A stretch of 64,000 nt of DNA, from the NCBI RefSeq assembly GCF_001424405.1, contig NZ_LMPS01000001.1, positions 1,113,999-1,177,998 of the forward strand, in the 5' to 3' direction. The notes below the pieces were generated by a model, which was given only the letters and a program-made list of their open reading frames with translations, ran no database searches and was not told where the DNA came from. Source of the stretch: Dyadobacter sp. Leaf189. GTDB lineage: Bacteria > Bacteroidota > Bacteroidia > Cytophagales > Spirosomataceae. Made by a program: the position numbers and the translations under genes. Position 1 is the stretch's first letter; every line of letters starts with the position of its first letter. Below are positions 51,803 to 61,087 of this stretch, in pieces.

Positions 51803-53275
51803 ATGAGCACATACAAACTTTTCAAATACCTGAGCCTCGTCTTGCTGGTCATTATTTCGGCTGGTTGTGAAGACTTCCTGTCTACCGAGCCGGACAGTAC
51901 GCGCGCTTTGATCAATACGCCAAAGCAAGTGTCACAGCTGCTTACTACTGCTTATCCGCAGGGTGGTTATGTGGTGTTTGCGGAAACAATGAGCGATAAT
52001 GTAACAGATAAGGGAACAGGACAGGATGATAAGGTCAACCGGTTTTCGTTCCTGTTTGAAGAAGTGGAGGCAACTGTTGATGATCAGGATTCACCCGACC
52101 AGTACTGGGCAGAATGCTACCGTGCCATTTCCGTAGCAAACGAGGCACTCGACATTATCAGCAAGGCTGAAAACCCGGAAGAGTACAGCGCGCAAAAAGG
52201 GGAGGCGCTGGTCGCACGTGCTTATGCGCATTTCATGCTTGTTAACTTTTTCAGCAAATTTTACGATCCCGCCCAACCAAATACCGACCCAGGGATTCCT
52301 TATGTAACCGAGCCCGAGCGTGTGGTGTTGAAACAATATGAGCGGAAAACGGTTGCTTATGTTTACGAAATGGTTGAAAAGGATTTGCTTGAAGGGTTGC
52401 CGCTGATCAGCGACGGATCTTACACTATACCTAAGTACCATTTCAACCGTGCAGCTGCCAACGCATTTGCAAGCCGGTTTTATCTTTTCAAAAAAGACTA
52501 CCAAAAAGTAGTACAATATGCGAATGCAGCGTTTCCTGGAGGGAATATTGGTGAGAACCTGCGGCCGTGGAATACGACCTATAAAAGTTTGTCACCTGCT
52601 GAGCTGTATAACACCTACTCCCGCGCCAGCCAGAATGCGAATTTGCTGCTGGCAGAAACTTCGTCTTTATACGGGAGGTACGTGGCCCAATATCGTTACG
52701 GTATGAATTTCAGGAAGTGGCAGGAAGTTTCAGAAGGGGAAGGTATTATTGGCGGCAATGCAAGCTGGGCTTATCCATTGTACACTCAGGGCGATAACAA
52801 CTATTTGATCCCAAAGCTGAATGAATATTTTGTGCGTGAATCCGTGAATGCGGAAATCGGCTTGCCTTACGTAATGCTGCCGTTATTTACAGCAGAGGAA
52901 GTTTTATTCAACAAAATTGAGGCAAATGCGTATCTCAATAATACAAACGAGAGTATTGCCGACCTTAACCTGTTTGTGAGCAAGCGGGTAGCTAACTACA
53001 ATCCCTCTACGCATACGGTAACAGCTATAAGAATGCGCAATTTCTTCAATGTGACTTCTACGCGTTCAGCGATCGTGAATACGGTCCTAGCTTTTAAAAG
53101 GGTCGAATTTGTACAGGAGGGAATGAGGTGGTTTGATTTGCAGCGATATGCGATACCTGTGGAGCACGAAACATCCTCAGGGCAAGTGATTGCAGTTGCC
53201 GGCAATGATCCGAGGAGAATTTTGCAGATTCCGCAATCGGCAACTTTGGCAGGTTTAGAACAGAATAGCAGATAA
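51803..53275 (+). CDS. RagB/SusD family nutrient-uptake lipoprotein
   Basis: This is a surface lipoprotein with lipobox SAGC (Cys22) that captures substrate and closes over the SusC barrel. The SusD fold is helical TPR-like: EALVARAYAHFMLVNFF, a YERKTVAYVYEMVEKDLLEGLPL segment, FNRAAANAFASRFYLFKKDY, and the conserved FKRVEFVQEGMRWFDLQRYAIP near the C-terminus. It follows SusC in the same operon. Binding residues cannot be predicted from the sequence alone. Confidence 0.94.
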   Translation: MSTYKLFKYLSLVLLVIISAGCEDFLSTEPDSTRALINTPKQVSQLLTTAYPQGGYVVFAETMSDNVTDKGTGQDDKVNRFSFLFEEVEATVDDQDSPDQYWAECYRAISVANEALDIISKAENPEEYSAQKGEALVARAYAHFMLVNFFSKFYDPAQPNTDPGIPYVTEPERVVLKQYERKTVAYVYEMVEKDLLEGLPLISDGSYTIPKYHFNRAAANAFASRFYLFKKDYQKVVQYANAAFPGGNIGENLRPWNTTYKSLSPAELYNTYSRASQNANLLLAETSSLYGRYVAQYRYGMNFRKWQEVSEGEGIIGGNASWAYPLYTQGDNNYLIPKLNEYFVRESVNAEIGLPYVMLPLFTAEEVLFNKIEANAYLNNTNESIADLNLFVSKRVANYNPSTHTVTAIRMRNFFNVTSTRSAIVNTVLAFKRVEFVQEGMRWFDLQRYAIPVEHETSSGQVIAVAGNDPRRILQIPQSATLAGLEQNSR

Positions 53276-53287
53276 TTGACACATACA

Positions 53288-54217
53288 ATGATCACAAAGG
53301 TATTATCAAAAATATCCCTGGCCGGAATGCTGGCGCTCAGTACGCTGCTTACCTCCTGTAAGGAAGATGAAATCGGCGAAGTGGAAGATATTCCCGGACT
53401 GGGCGGTGACGAATGGGTTCAAGGGCCGGTGGACAAGTGGATACTTGATAGTCTCACCACACCTTACAATATCTCTGCGAAGTATAAGTGGGACCAGTTT
53501 GAGTTTGGTAATATCACCAAAACGCTCGTGCCGCCAGATGAAGCCCAGGTAGTTCCGCTGCTGAGCACAATCAAGAAAGCTTGGACGATTCCTTATGTTC
53601 AGGAAGCCGGGAAAGTGTTTTATAACCGGTTTTCTCCCAAATTCTTCATTTTGTCAGGCAGCAACGAGTATAATGCAGAAGGCTCTGTCACGCTTGGTAC
53701 CGCAGAAGGTGGCCGCAAAGTGGTTTTATTTGGGGTTAACCTCTTTAAAATAAAGGGAATGCAGGGGTACAATGCAGCCCGGGATTCATCTTTTGTGAAA
53801 GACTGGTTCCTGCATACGATCCACCACGAGTTTGGTCATATTCTTCACCAGACCGTACTTTATCCCGTGGAATACCGCAATATTACGAAGTCGCTGTATC
53901 AGGGAGGAAACTGGATCAACTGGTCGGATGCCGATGCGCGACGCGACGGGTTTGTTACTGCTTACAGCTCGCTTAATTTTGATGAAGATTTTGTGGAAAT
54001 GATTGCGATGATGCTTACGGAAGGAAAGGCAGGTTTCGACAAGATCGTGAATTCCATTCCCGAAGGAACAAGTCCGCACGGAGTGACCAAGGCGCAGGCA
54101 CAAGCTTCACTCCGGCAAAAGGAAGCGATTGTGGTGGCATATTATAAGAATACCTGGAATATAGACTTTTACAGCCTGCAAAAAAGGGTGCGGGGGTCGA
54201 TGAACCAACTTTTTTAG
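53288..54217 (+). CDS. putative zinc-binding metallopeptidase lipoprotein
   Basis: I start at the ATG at 53288; an in-frame TTG four codons earlier touches the SusD stop. The lipobox is LTSC (Cys24), followed by KEDE, which resembles the K-(D/E)2 export signal described for surface lipoproteins in some Bacteroidota. The central HHEFGHILHQ supplies the HExxH zinc site (about 180-184). This matches the Peptidase_Mx1-type putative zinc-binding metallopeptidases found in SusC/D operons. It probably trims a peptide or protein at the cell surface before uptake. Confidence 0.88.
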   Translation: MITKVLSKISLAGMLALSTLLTSCKEDEIGEVEDIPGLGGDEWVQGPVDKWILDSLTTPYNISAKYKWDQFEFGNITKTLVPPDEAQVVPLLSTIKKAWTIPYVQEAGKVFYNRFSPKFFILSGSNEYNAEGSVTLGTAEGGRKVVLFGVNLFKIKGMQGYNAARDSSFVKDWFLHTIHHEFGHILHQTVLYPVEYRNITKSLYQGGNWINWSDADARRDGFVTAYSSLNFDEDFVEMIAMMLTEGKAGFDKIVNSIPEGTSPHGVTKAQAQASLRQKEAIVVAYYKNTWNIDFYSLQKRVRGSMNQLF

Positions 54218-54222
54218 GATTG

Positions 54223-55527
54223 ATGAAAAAAATCGTTTTATATCTTCTGGTTGCGTCGGCGGGCCTTTTTTCCTGCGAGAACAGCGACGATACATTGTTT
54301 GAAGAATCAGCCGATACACGTCTGAATGCAGCCCTGGCTTCTTACCAGAAAAAGCTGGTGGAAGCGCCTTATGGCTGGAATGCTGTGATTTACCTGGCGG
54401 GTGGAGGCAGTTACGGATTTTACTTCAAATTCAATGATCAGAACAGGGTAGTCATGTATTCGGATTTTTCAGCTGCTTCTGCCGCAACTGCCAAGGAAAG
54501 CAGCTACCGGCTCAAAGCAATGCAAACGCCTTCGCTGATTTTTGATACCTACTCATACCTGCATGTCCTGGCTGATCCTGATGAAGAGGTAAATGGCGGA
54601 ACAAGGGGCGAAGGATTACAATCTGATTTCGAATTCAGCATATTCCCGGACTCGCTGGGGGAAGATCGGGTTGCATTTGTAGGTCGTAAAAACCAAAGCA
54701 GGCTGGTTCTTACCAAAGCTACGCAAGCCCAGGCGGCCGCCTTTACCAATGGAGATCTTGCCAAAGCATTGCTTTTCAATAATATCGCCAAATACCAGGC
54801 CTACTTCAAAAGGATCATAGTAGGAAATGTCACTTACGAGGTGACACCCAATTTGAAAGCACGCACCATTAAGCTGACCTGGCTGGATGGGAGTACGCCA
54901 AAGAATTTTACCACTGGCTATTATTTCAGCGGAGGCAATCTTGTCTTCCTTAATCCGCTCGTAAATGGATCGCAGACGATTAATGGATTCAATAATTTCA
55001 GCTGGACCGAAAGCACAGTTCAGTTAAAGTTTAATGCGGGAAACGTAGCTACAACCGTGCAAAGTGCTATCAAACCGCTCGCGGTAGATCTGGCAGCTTC
55101 AAGAAGATGGTGGCAGGAGCCAATCGAATCAGGGCGCGACTGGCGGACCAGGGATGTTTTCCATGTTAACGGTGTAGATGACGCACTTGGAGTAAAAGAT
55201 GTAAAGTATGGAGAGAGTATATATGCCTATTTCACTTATCAGCCCGGGGTTGACAAAAGATATGATATTTTTGGGCCGATTTTTCTTGGCGAAGAATCGT
55301 ACATTTTTGATTACGCCTTTGCGCCTGCCAGACCTACCTTTACCGCTGACGGCCGGATAATATTCAAAGAATATGCGAAGTTTGGAGCGGTTCCCGCAAC
55401 TGGTCCAATCGCCAAAACGGCTGAGCTGTTATACGAGCCAAATGGATTCTATCTCATTCAAACTTCGGAAACAACTTATGATATGGTAAGTGCAAAGGAT
55501 GCGAAAGCCTGGATCAGCTGGCAGTAA
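54223..55527 (+). CDS. DUF4302 domain-containing lipoprotein
   Basis: The lipobox is LFSC (Cys18 counting from the ATG at 54223, which I prefer to the TTG before it). The mature protein fits DUF4302: RLNAALASYQKKLVEAPYGW, then FYFKFNDQNRVVMYSDF, YRLKAMQTPSLIFDTYSYLH and GEGLQSDFEFSIFPDS. DUF4302 proteins are regular members of SusC/SusD/metallopeptidase operons and may contribute to substrate binding at the surface. It is the last gene of the operon and is followed by a strong terminator. Confidence 0.88.
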   Translation: MKKIVLYLLVASAGLFSCENSDDTLFEESADTRLNAALASYQKKLVEAPYGWNAVIYLAGGGSYGFYFKFNDQNRVVMYSDFSAASAATAKESSYRLKAMQTPSLIFDTYSYLHVLADPDEEVNGGTRGEGLQSDFEFSIFPDSLGEDRVAFVGRKNQSRLVLTKATQAQAAAFTNGDLAKALLFNNIAKYQAYFKRIIVGNVTYEVTPNLKARTIKLTWLDGSTPKNFTTGYYFSGGNLVFLNPLVNGSQTINGFNNFSWTESTVQLKFNAGNVATTVQSAIKPLAVDLAASRRWWQEPIESGRDWRTRDVFHVNGVDDALGVKDVKYGESIYAYFTYQPGVDKRYDIFGPIFLGEESYIFDYAFAPARPTFTADGRIIFKEYAKFGAVPATGPIAKTAELLYEPNGFYLIQTSETTYDMVSAKDAKAWISWQ

Positions 55528-55545
55528 GATATTCAGTTTAGAGGA

Positions 55546-55586
55546 CCAACAAAAAAGCACTTCGTTGAGAAGTGCTTTTTTGTTGG
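55546..55586. terminator. bidirectional terminator between two SusC/SusD operons
   Basis: Two 17-nt perfectly complementary arms (CCAACAAAAAAGCACTT at 55546-55562 and its complement at 55570-55586) with a 7-nt loop serve the convergent DUF4302 and SusD genes. Each arm carries a run of six A or T residues. Confidence 0.85.
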
Positions 55587-55605
55587 TAGGTGTGGCTATT
55601 CGGGA

Positions 55606-56976
55606 TTAATATCCTTCGTTTTGCACCAGCTTTTTATTTACATCGATCTCGCGCTGCGGAAGCGGCAGGATCAGCCTGGGTGAATCGTAAGGTAGCGCGC
55701 CTACATTGCCTTTGTTACGTTTGATATCGTGCAGCATGTGGCCTTCAAATGCAAGTTCCAGGTGTCTTTCCTTCAAAATGGCAGGTAGAGTCAATGTTGT
55801 CAAATCCTTTATACCTGCACGTTTGCGGATTCGGTTGACATCAGCAAGCGGAGTTGCGCCCACAGCTGTTCCAAGACGGAAATTCGCTTCCGCGCGTGTC
55901 AGGTACATTTCTGCTGAACGGAATTGCAATACATTGCCAAACTGATCAATGTGCTTCTGCGTGTAAGTATTAATGGAGCTTACAAAAAACTGACCGCGTA
56001 CATCGCCTGCTTCGTACAGGTTGCGGTGCCGGGGAAGTACCCTGATATCACCACGTCCGGAGCTGCCCGGAATATCGTCGATCGTAGCGCCGAAGTAGGT
56101 GTTCAGGTCATTGATCCCATCCTGCTGCGTTACAACCATCGAGAAAATGTACTCTCTTGGATTAGCTCCTCCATTTCTCATGAAAGTGTAAAACAATGAA
56201 TTAAAGTCCGTTGCAAGAGGATACTCACCTGATTCGATGATTTCATTCGCCTCGTCACGCGCTTTTGCAAAATTGGATTGCATTAAATACACACGGGAAA
56301 GCTGGGCCGCCGCGACAAATTTATTGGCGTAAATGGTGTTACCCTCAGGGAGAAGCGACTTTGCCGCATTCAGATCTTCCAGGACCTGCTGGTAAACTTC
56401 CGCAACTGAATTCCGCGCAATTTGATCTGCTTCTGTTACTACGCGTGTTGGTTTGAGTACAATCGGTACACCTGGATTTTGGGCTGCATCTCCATCGCCC
56501 CAGGCTCTTGCAAACAGCCTTACGAGATCGAAATAAACAGAGCCACGGATAAACCTGGCTTCTCCTTCAATGCGTGCACGTTTGTCTTCATCCACGATAT
56601 TCAATGCAGAAAGCACATTGTTACACCGGTTGATCGTCACATAGGAATCTCTCCATGTAGCCAGTGAGGTTACATTCTGTGTGGTAATTTGCTTGTTGTA
56701 CATTTCAAGCAAATTTTGGAAAGTTCCACCAAAACCCAGCTCATCACTGTTACCAAGCAGTTCGGAAGAATATTGGAAAGCGCCTCCGTAAACATCAGGA
56801 TCCTGCAATGCATCATAGGCGCCGATCAGCGTCACCTCTACGTCACGGGAAGTACTTAGCGCAGCTTCCTCGTCAATACTTTGGGTTGGGGCAACGTCGA
56901 GTCTGTTGTCACAGGCTGTCAGTAGAAAAGATCCCGCGGCAAATACCAGGGAGTATATATATGTTCTTTTTTTCAT
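55606..56976 (-). CDS. RagB/SusD family nutrient-uptake lipoprotein
   Basis: The lipobox is LTAC (Cys22), followed by DNRLDVAPTQSIDEEAAL. The SusD helices include RARIEGEARFIRGSVYFDLVRLF, VAEVYQQVLEDLNAAKSLLPEG, KFVAAAQLSRVYLMQSNFAKAR and the C-terminal ERHLELAFEGHMLHDIKRNKG, all typical of RagB/SusD. It is encoded 31 bp after its SusC partner on the minus strand. No hydrolase gene is linked, so the substrate cannot be guessed. Confidence 0.95.
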   Translation of the reverse strand: MKKRTYIYSLVFAAGSFLLTACDNRLDVAPTQSIDEEAALSTSRDVEVTLIGAYDALQDPDVYGGAFQYSSELLGNSDELGFGGTFQNLLEMYNKQITTQNVTSLATWRDSYVTINRCNNVLSALNIVDEDKRARIEGEARFIRGSVYFDLVRLFARAWGDGDAAQNPGVPIVLKPTRVVTEADQIARNSVAEVYQQVLEDLNAAKSLLPEGNTIYANKFVAAAQLSRVYLMQSNFAKARDEANEIIESGEYPLATDFNSLFYTFMRNGGANPREYIFSMVVTQQDGINDLNTYFGATIDDIPGSSGRGDIRVLPRHRNLYEAGDVRGQFFVSSINTYTQKHIDQFGNVLQFRSAEMYLTRAEANFRLGTAVGATPLADVNRIRKRAGIKDLTTLTLPAILKERHLELAFEGHMLHDIKRNKGNVGALPYDSPRLILPLPQREIDVNKKLVQNEGY

Positions 56977-57007
56977 AATTCAGATGAATTGATAAGCTGA
57001 ATGCGAT

Positions 57008-60000
57008 TTAAAAACCGACGTTGATACCAAACATGATCGTGCGTGGCTGTGGTGCTGTATAAAAGTCATTTCCCAAAGCAAATTTTGTATCTGCCTCGGC
57101 CAGATCGTCCGTGTTAACTTCGGGATCCCAGCCTTTGTAGTTGGTAAATGTCGCCAGGTTAAGTCCTGATACGTAAACACGCACACGCTCCATTTTGATT
57201 TTGCTTGTAATGCTCGAAGGCAGGTTGTAGCCCAGTGTCACCGAGCGTAAACGCAGATAAGATCCGTCAAGAATGTAGCGTGTAGACGCCTGGTTTCCGT
57301 TTCCACGATAAAAACGCGCCTCAGGAACATTCGTGTTCGGGTTTTCAGGAGTCCATGCATTCATCTGGTCGGCAGTCTGGTTATCCTCATAAATCCCGTT
57401 TGCAGAAGAATACTGGCCTACTCCGTAGAAATTGATCTTATTACCTGCAACTCCGTTAAAGAAGACATTCAGGTCCAGCCCTTTGAAAGAGAATGTATTG
57501 GTAATACCACCCACAATTTTAGGGTTTGGACTTCCTGCTGCGATCCTTTGTGCGCTGTTATACAGGTTGTTGGTAACTGTGCCGCGGGGGTCGTTTTCTG
57601 TATTTTTGTAAAAAAGGGCATCGCCGTTTGCAGGATCAACACCAGCATATTCCACTGTGTAAAAAACGCCAACCGGCTGACCTTCCATGACGCGGTTCAT
57701 ATTGCGGATACCGCCTTCAATAATCTGTCCCTGAATGTCAGTAACCTTGTTTTGGTTGGTCGCAAAATTGAGCGAAGTGTTCCATTTAAACTTGCCGATC
57801 AGGTTTTGTGTGTTCAGTACAAATTCAAAACCTTTATTTTGCAGCTTGCCTACGTTGGCCACTTTGGTAGAGAAACCGGTTGTTGCAGGAACGTTCACTG
57901 CAAGCAATAAGCCCGTAGTTTTCTTCTCGTAGTAGTCAATCTCTCCATTGATCCGGTTGTTGAAAATACCGAAGTCGATACCCAAATCAGCTTGTCTGGT
58001 TGTTTCCCATCTCAGGTCAGGGTTTGCCAGTTGTGAAGGACGCTGTCCGGCTGCTCCTGCATAACCTGCATCACCCGAAAACAAGCCCAGTTGCGGAAAG
58101 TCGCCGATTTCAGAGTTACCTGTTGAACCGTAGCTCCCTCTCAGTTTCAGGAAGCTGAGAGTAGCATTATCTTTCAGGAAGTTCTCTTCTGTAAGCACCC
58201 AACCCGCAGAGACTGACGGGAAAAATCCATAACGTGAATTGACACCGAAACGGGAAGAACCATCGATCCTCGCGCTGGCATATAGCAGGTACTTGTCAGA
58301 GAACTTATAGTTTACCCGGAGGAAGTACGAAAGGAAACGGTAGTTGGTTTCGGATGAGCTACCGCCTGATTTCGTAGCCGCACTCGCGATCTTTTTGTAT
58401 GAATTGGAAGGAAACTGGGTTCCTTCGACAAAGTTCTCCCTGCTTTGTGATTGCTGGTAAGACATACCTAATGTACCGTCGAAAGTATGGTTGTTCACCA
58501 CCTTCTCGTATGAGAAGAAGTTGTTGGTATTATAGTTGGTGATAAACGTTGCAAAATTCTCACCCAACCCGGCAACCGCTGTACTAACGTTCCTGATATT
58601 CTGCGTTTGGTAGTAACTCTCTTCGTTCTGGTTCAAAATGTCAATTCCCAGCTCACTTCTGAATCTCAGGCCAGGTACCAGGTTAATCTGCGCGTATGCA
58701 TTGGTCAGGTTCCTGGAAGTGGTCGCAACGAAGCTCGCATATTTGATGGAGATCATCGGATTGAAGTACAGCGGCACGCCAACTTCTCCCGGAGGGGTAC
58801 CAGTAGGTAAGCCCGTTTCAGGGTCATTGAATGGTGTCAATGGCGTTAATGCCGCCATTTGCAATGGATTAGAAAACGCATTGTCACCAGGCAGACGTTT
58901 GTTTACCGTTCTTGCCAGACCCATTGAAAGGCCTACCTGTAACCATTTATAAGCCTGGTGGTCAAGGTTGATGCGACCTGAAAGGCGATCCAGCTTGTTT
59001 CCGATGATGGTTCCTTTTTGATCAAGATATTGGCCGGAAATGAAGAATTTGGTTTTTTCATTACCTCCATTCATTTGAAAATCGAGCTGCTGCTGGGGCG
59101 CTTTCTGGAAAGCCTGATCTTGCCACAGGTACTCTTTCTGATCGGGAGTGCCGTACGTTCCAAGGCTATAATTATCTAAAAATCCACCTTCGCCCAGCAT
59201 GTATTGCGTGTACGAATCAGGATCATTCGGGTCCACACCGTCAATGCGGTCGCGGTTGTTAGCCGCCATTGTATAGAATTTCACATACTGTTCCGCATTC
59301 AGGAAGTCAACCCGGCGGGTGGCTTCCGAAGAACCGATCTGGTAATTAACACTTACATTGGTTTTTCCAGCCTTCCCTCTTTTGGTCGTGATAAGTACCA
59401 CGCCATTTGCTGCACGTGAACCGTAAATAGCTCCCGCAGAAGCATCTTTCAGGATTTCAATGGATTCAATATCATTGGAGTTAAAGTCTGCGAGCGGGTT
59501 GGTTGCCCCACCGGTGCTATTGCTTACATCGGAGGTAGTTACCGGCATTCCATCGATCACATAGAGTGGCTGGCTGCTTGCGCTGATAGAAGAATTTCCA
59601 CGCACCCGAACATTGATCGCCTGTCCAAGCTTCCCTGTTCCGCTGTTTACATATACACCTGCTGCTCTTCCCTGCAATGCAGCGTCGACACTTGCAACAG
59701 GCATATTCTGGATTTCGGTACCCTTCACCTGGGCGATATTTCCGGTCACATCACGCTTGATCTGTGAACCAAAACCGGTAACAACCACCTCGCTCAAATT
59801 GCGGGTATCGCTCACCAGCTTTACATCGATCACACTTTGGTTACCAACAGCGATCTCCTGTGAGGTCATTCCCACAAAGCTGAAAATCAAGATGGATGAA
59901 GAATTTGGAACACTGATGGAATAATCTCCCTGTGCATCTGTCTGCGTCCCGTTGGTGCTCCCTTTCACCTGTACGGACGCCCCCGGTAGTCCCGAGCCGT

Positions 60001-60100
60001 CGTCGCTTGTTACTTTTCCTGTGACTCTAACATCTTGGCCGTTTGCTGACACCCATGCAATCACACAGAAAAAAAATGCAAATAGCAGAATTTTTTTCAT
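57008..60100 (-). CDS. SusC/RagA family TonB-linked outer-membrane protein
   Basis: This 1030-residue receptor has the signal peptide MKKILLFAFFFCVIAWVSA. The carboxypeptidase-regulatory domain follows (VTGKVTSDDGSGLPGASVQV), then the TonB box SEVVVTGFGSQ, a plug with INVRVRGNSSISASSQPLYVIDG and the SusC signature IEILKDASAGAIYGSRAANG. The barrel ends MFGINVGF with a terminal Phe. Together with the adjacent SusD it forms a minimal uptake pair without a linked regulator or enzyme. The 200 bp upstream are AT-rich and presumably hold the promoter. Confidence 0.96.
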   Translation of the reverse strand: MKKILLFAFFFCVIAWVSANGQDVRVTGKVTSDDGSGLPGASVQVKGSTNGTQTDAQGDYSISVPNSSSILIFSFVGMTSQEIAVGNQSVIDVKLVSDTRNLSEVVVTGFGSQIKRDVTGNIAQVKGTEIQNMPVASVDAALQGRAAGVYVNSGTGKLGQAINVRVRGNSSISASSQPLYVIDGMPVTTSDVSNSTGGATNPLADFNSNDIESIEILKDASAGAIYGSRAANGVVLITTKRGKAGKTNVSVNYQIGSSEATRRVDFLNAEQYVKFYTMAANNRDRIDGVDPNDPDSYTQYMLGEGGFLDNYSLGTYGTPDQKEYLWQDQAFQKAPQQQLDFQMNGGNEKTKFFISGQYLDQKGTIIGNKLDRLSGRINLDHQAYKWLQVGLSMGLARTVNKRLPGDNAFSNPLQMAALTPLTPFNDPETGLPTGTPPGEVGVPLYFNPMISIKYASFVATTSRNLTNAYAQINLVPGLRFRSELGIDILNQNEESYYQTQNIRNVSTAVAGLGENFATFITNYNTNNFFSYEKVVNNHTFDGTLGMSYQQSQSRENFVEGTQFPSNSYKKIASAATKSGGSSSETNYRFLSYFLRVNYKFSDKYLLYASARIDGSSRFGVNSRYGFFPSVSAGWVLTEENFLKDNATLSFLKLRGSYGSTGNSEIGDFPQLGLFSGDAGYAGAAGQRPSQLANPDLRWETTRQADLGIDFGIFNNRINGEIDYYEKKTTGLLLAVNVPATTGFSTKVANVGKLQNKGFEFVLNTQNLIGKFKWNTSLNFATNQNKVTDIQGQIIEGGIRNMNRVMEGQPVGVFYTVEYAGVDPANGDALFYKNTENDPRGTVTNNLYNSAQRIAAGSPNPKIVGGITNTFSFKGLDLNVFFNGVAGNKINFYGVGQYSSANGIYEDNQTADQMNAWTPENPNTNVPEARFYRGNGNQASTRYILDGSYLRLRSVTLGYNLPSSITSKIKMERVRVYVSGLNLATFTNYKGWDPEVNTDDLAEADTKFALGNDFYTAPQPRTIMFGINVGF

Positions 60101-60307
60101 AACGATAGGTTTGGTTATTTATATAATTGATAAAACAAATATATCGTTAATGAAAGTTGTACCAAATTTTGTTAGGAAAAATATGGGATTTTAAGCAAAA
60201 TTTGCATATTAGGATTTTGGTAAAAAATAGGACAACAGCTAGTCTAAACCCGTTTTCCGAGTCCAATTTGCTAGAAATGAAAAATAGGAGTAAAAAAAGA
60301 AGGAAGC

Positions 60308-61087
60308 TTACCAGTACCTGCCCCTGCGCATCGTAAAAACGGCCCCGCGCCAGAAAATGCGGAGGTGATTGAAACTCGCCTGGATCGTTCCGAAATGTTT
60401 TTGCAAGACCAGAAAGCGGTCGACAAGCGAGCGGCGGTGATTTTGAACGGAGGTGCCGCCCATTAGGTACCGACATAGAACGAACGGCAGAAATTGCACT
60501 CGGCCAGCACGTTTGAGACACGTAATTTCCCAATCAATATCTGCACTCAGATTGGAGATATCATAAATAGGAGCGACTTGCTTCCGGGCAATAAATGCCT
60601 GGTGACAAATTTTCATCCCTAATGCAAAATCTGTCCATTGAATGTTCTCCGGCAAGGAGTGCGGCGTAAACTGGCTCCGGAGACCATGTTCACGGTTGCT
60701 TTCATCCACCATCATTGCGTCGCTGTAATATACATCGGCTCCCGTGGCAGTTGCCGAAAGCAAACCGGCGAGTGCCTTGCTATCGAAAATCTCGTCGCCG
60801 GCATTAAGGAACCAGAGATATTGTCCGCCCGCCAACTGCATTCCTTTGTTCATCGCATCATAAATCCCCCGGTCTTTTTCTGAAACAATCCGGGAAATAA
60901 TGGACGAATACTGGTGGCAAATCGACAGCGTAGTATCCTTTGAAAGCCCATCGATAATCAGGTATTCGATCGGTGAGGGATCAGCAACTTGTGAAAGTGC
61001 CGCTTGTACGCTGCGCAATGTGCGCTCCACGTACTTTTCTGCATTGTAGGTTACTGTTATGATCGTTATAATCGGCTGGCTATCCAT
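60308..61087 (-). CDS. glycosyltransferase family 2 protein
   Basis: This is a GT-A fold transferase of 259 residues similar to WcaA/PGL-type enzymes: ITIITVTYNAEKYVERTLRS, EYLIIDGLSKDTTL, the EKDRGIYDAMNKGMQLAGGQ motif, and the metal-binding segment FLNAGDEIF. It has no transmembrane segment, so it works at the cytoplasmic face, probably on exopolysaccharide or lipid-linked glycan. It overlaps the upstream glycosyltransferase gene by 8 bp. Confidence 0.93.
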   Translation of the reverse strand: MDSQPIITIITVTYNAEKYVERTLRSVQAALSQVADPSPIEYLIIDGLSKDTTLSICHQYSSIISRIVSEKDRGIYDAMNKGMQLAGGQYLWFLNAGDEIFDSKALAGLLSATATGADVYYSDAMMVDESNREHGLRSQFTPHSLPENIQWTDFALGMKICHQAFIARKQVAPIYDISNLSADIDWEITCLKRAGRVQFLPFVLCRYLMGGTSVQNHRRSLVDRFLVLQKHFGTIQASFNHLRIFWRGAVFTMRRGRYW

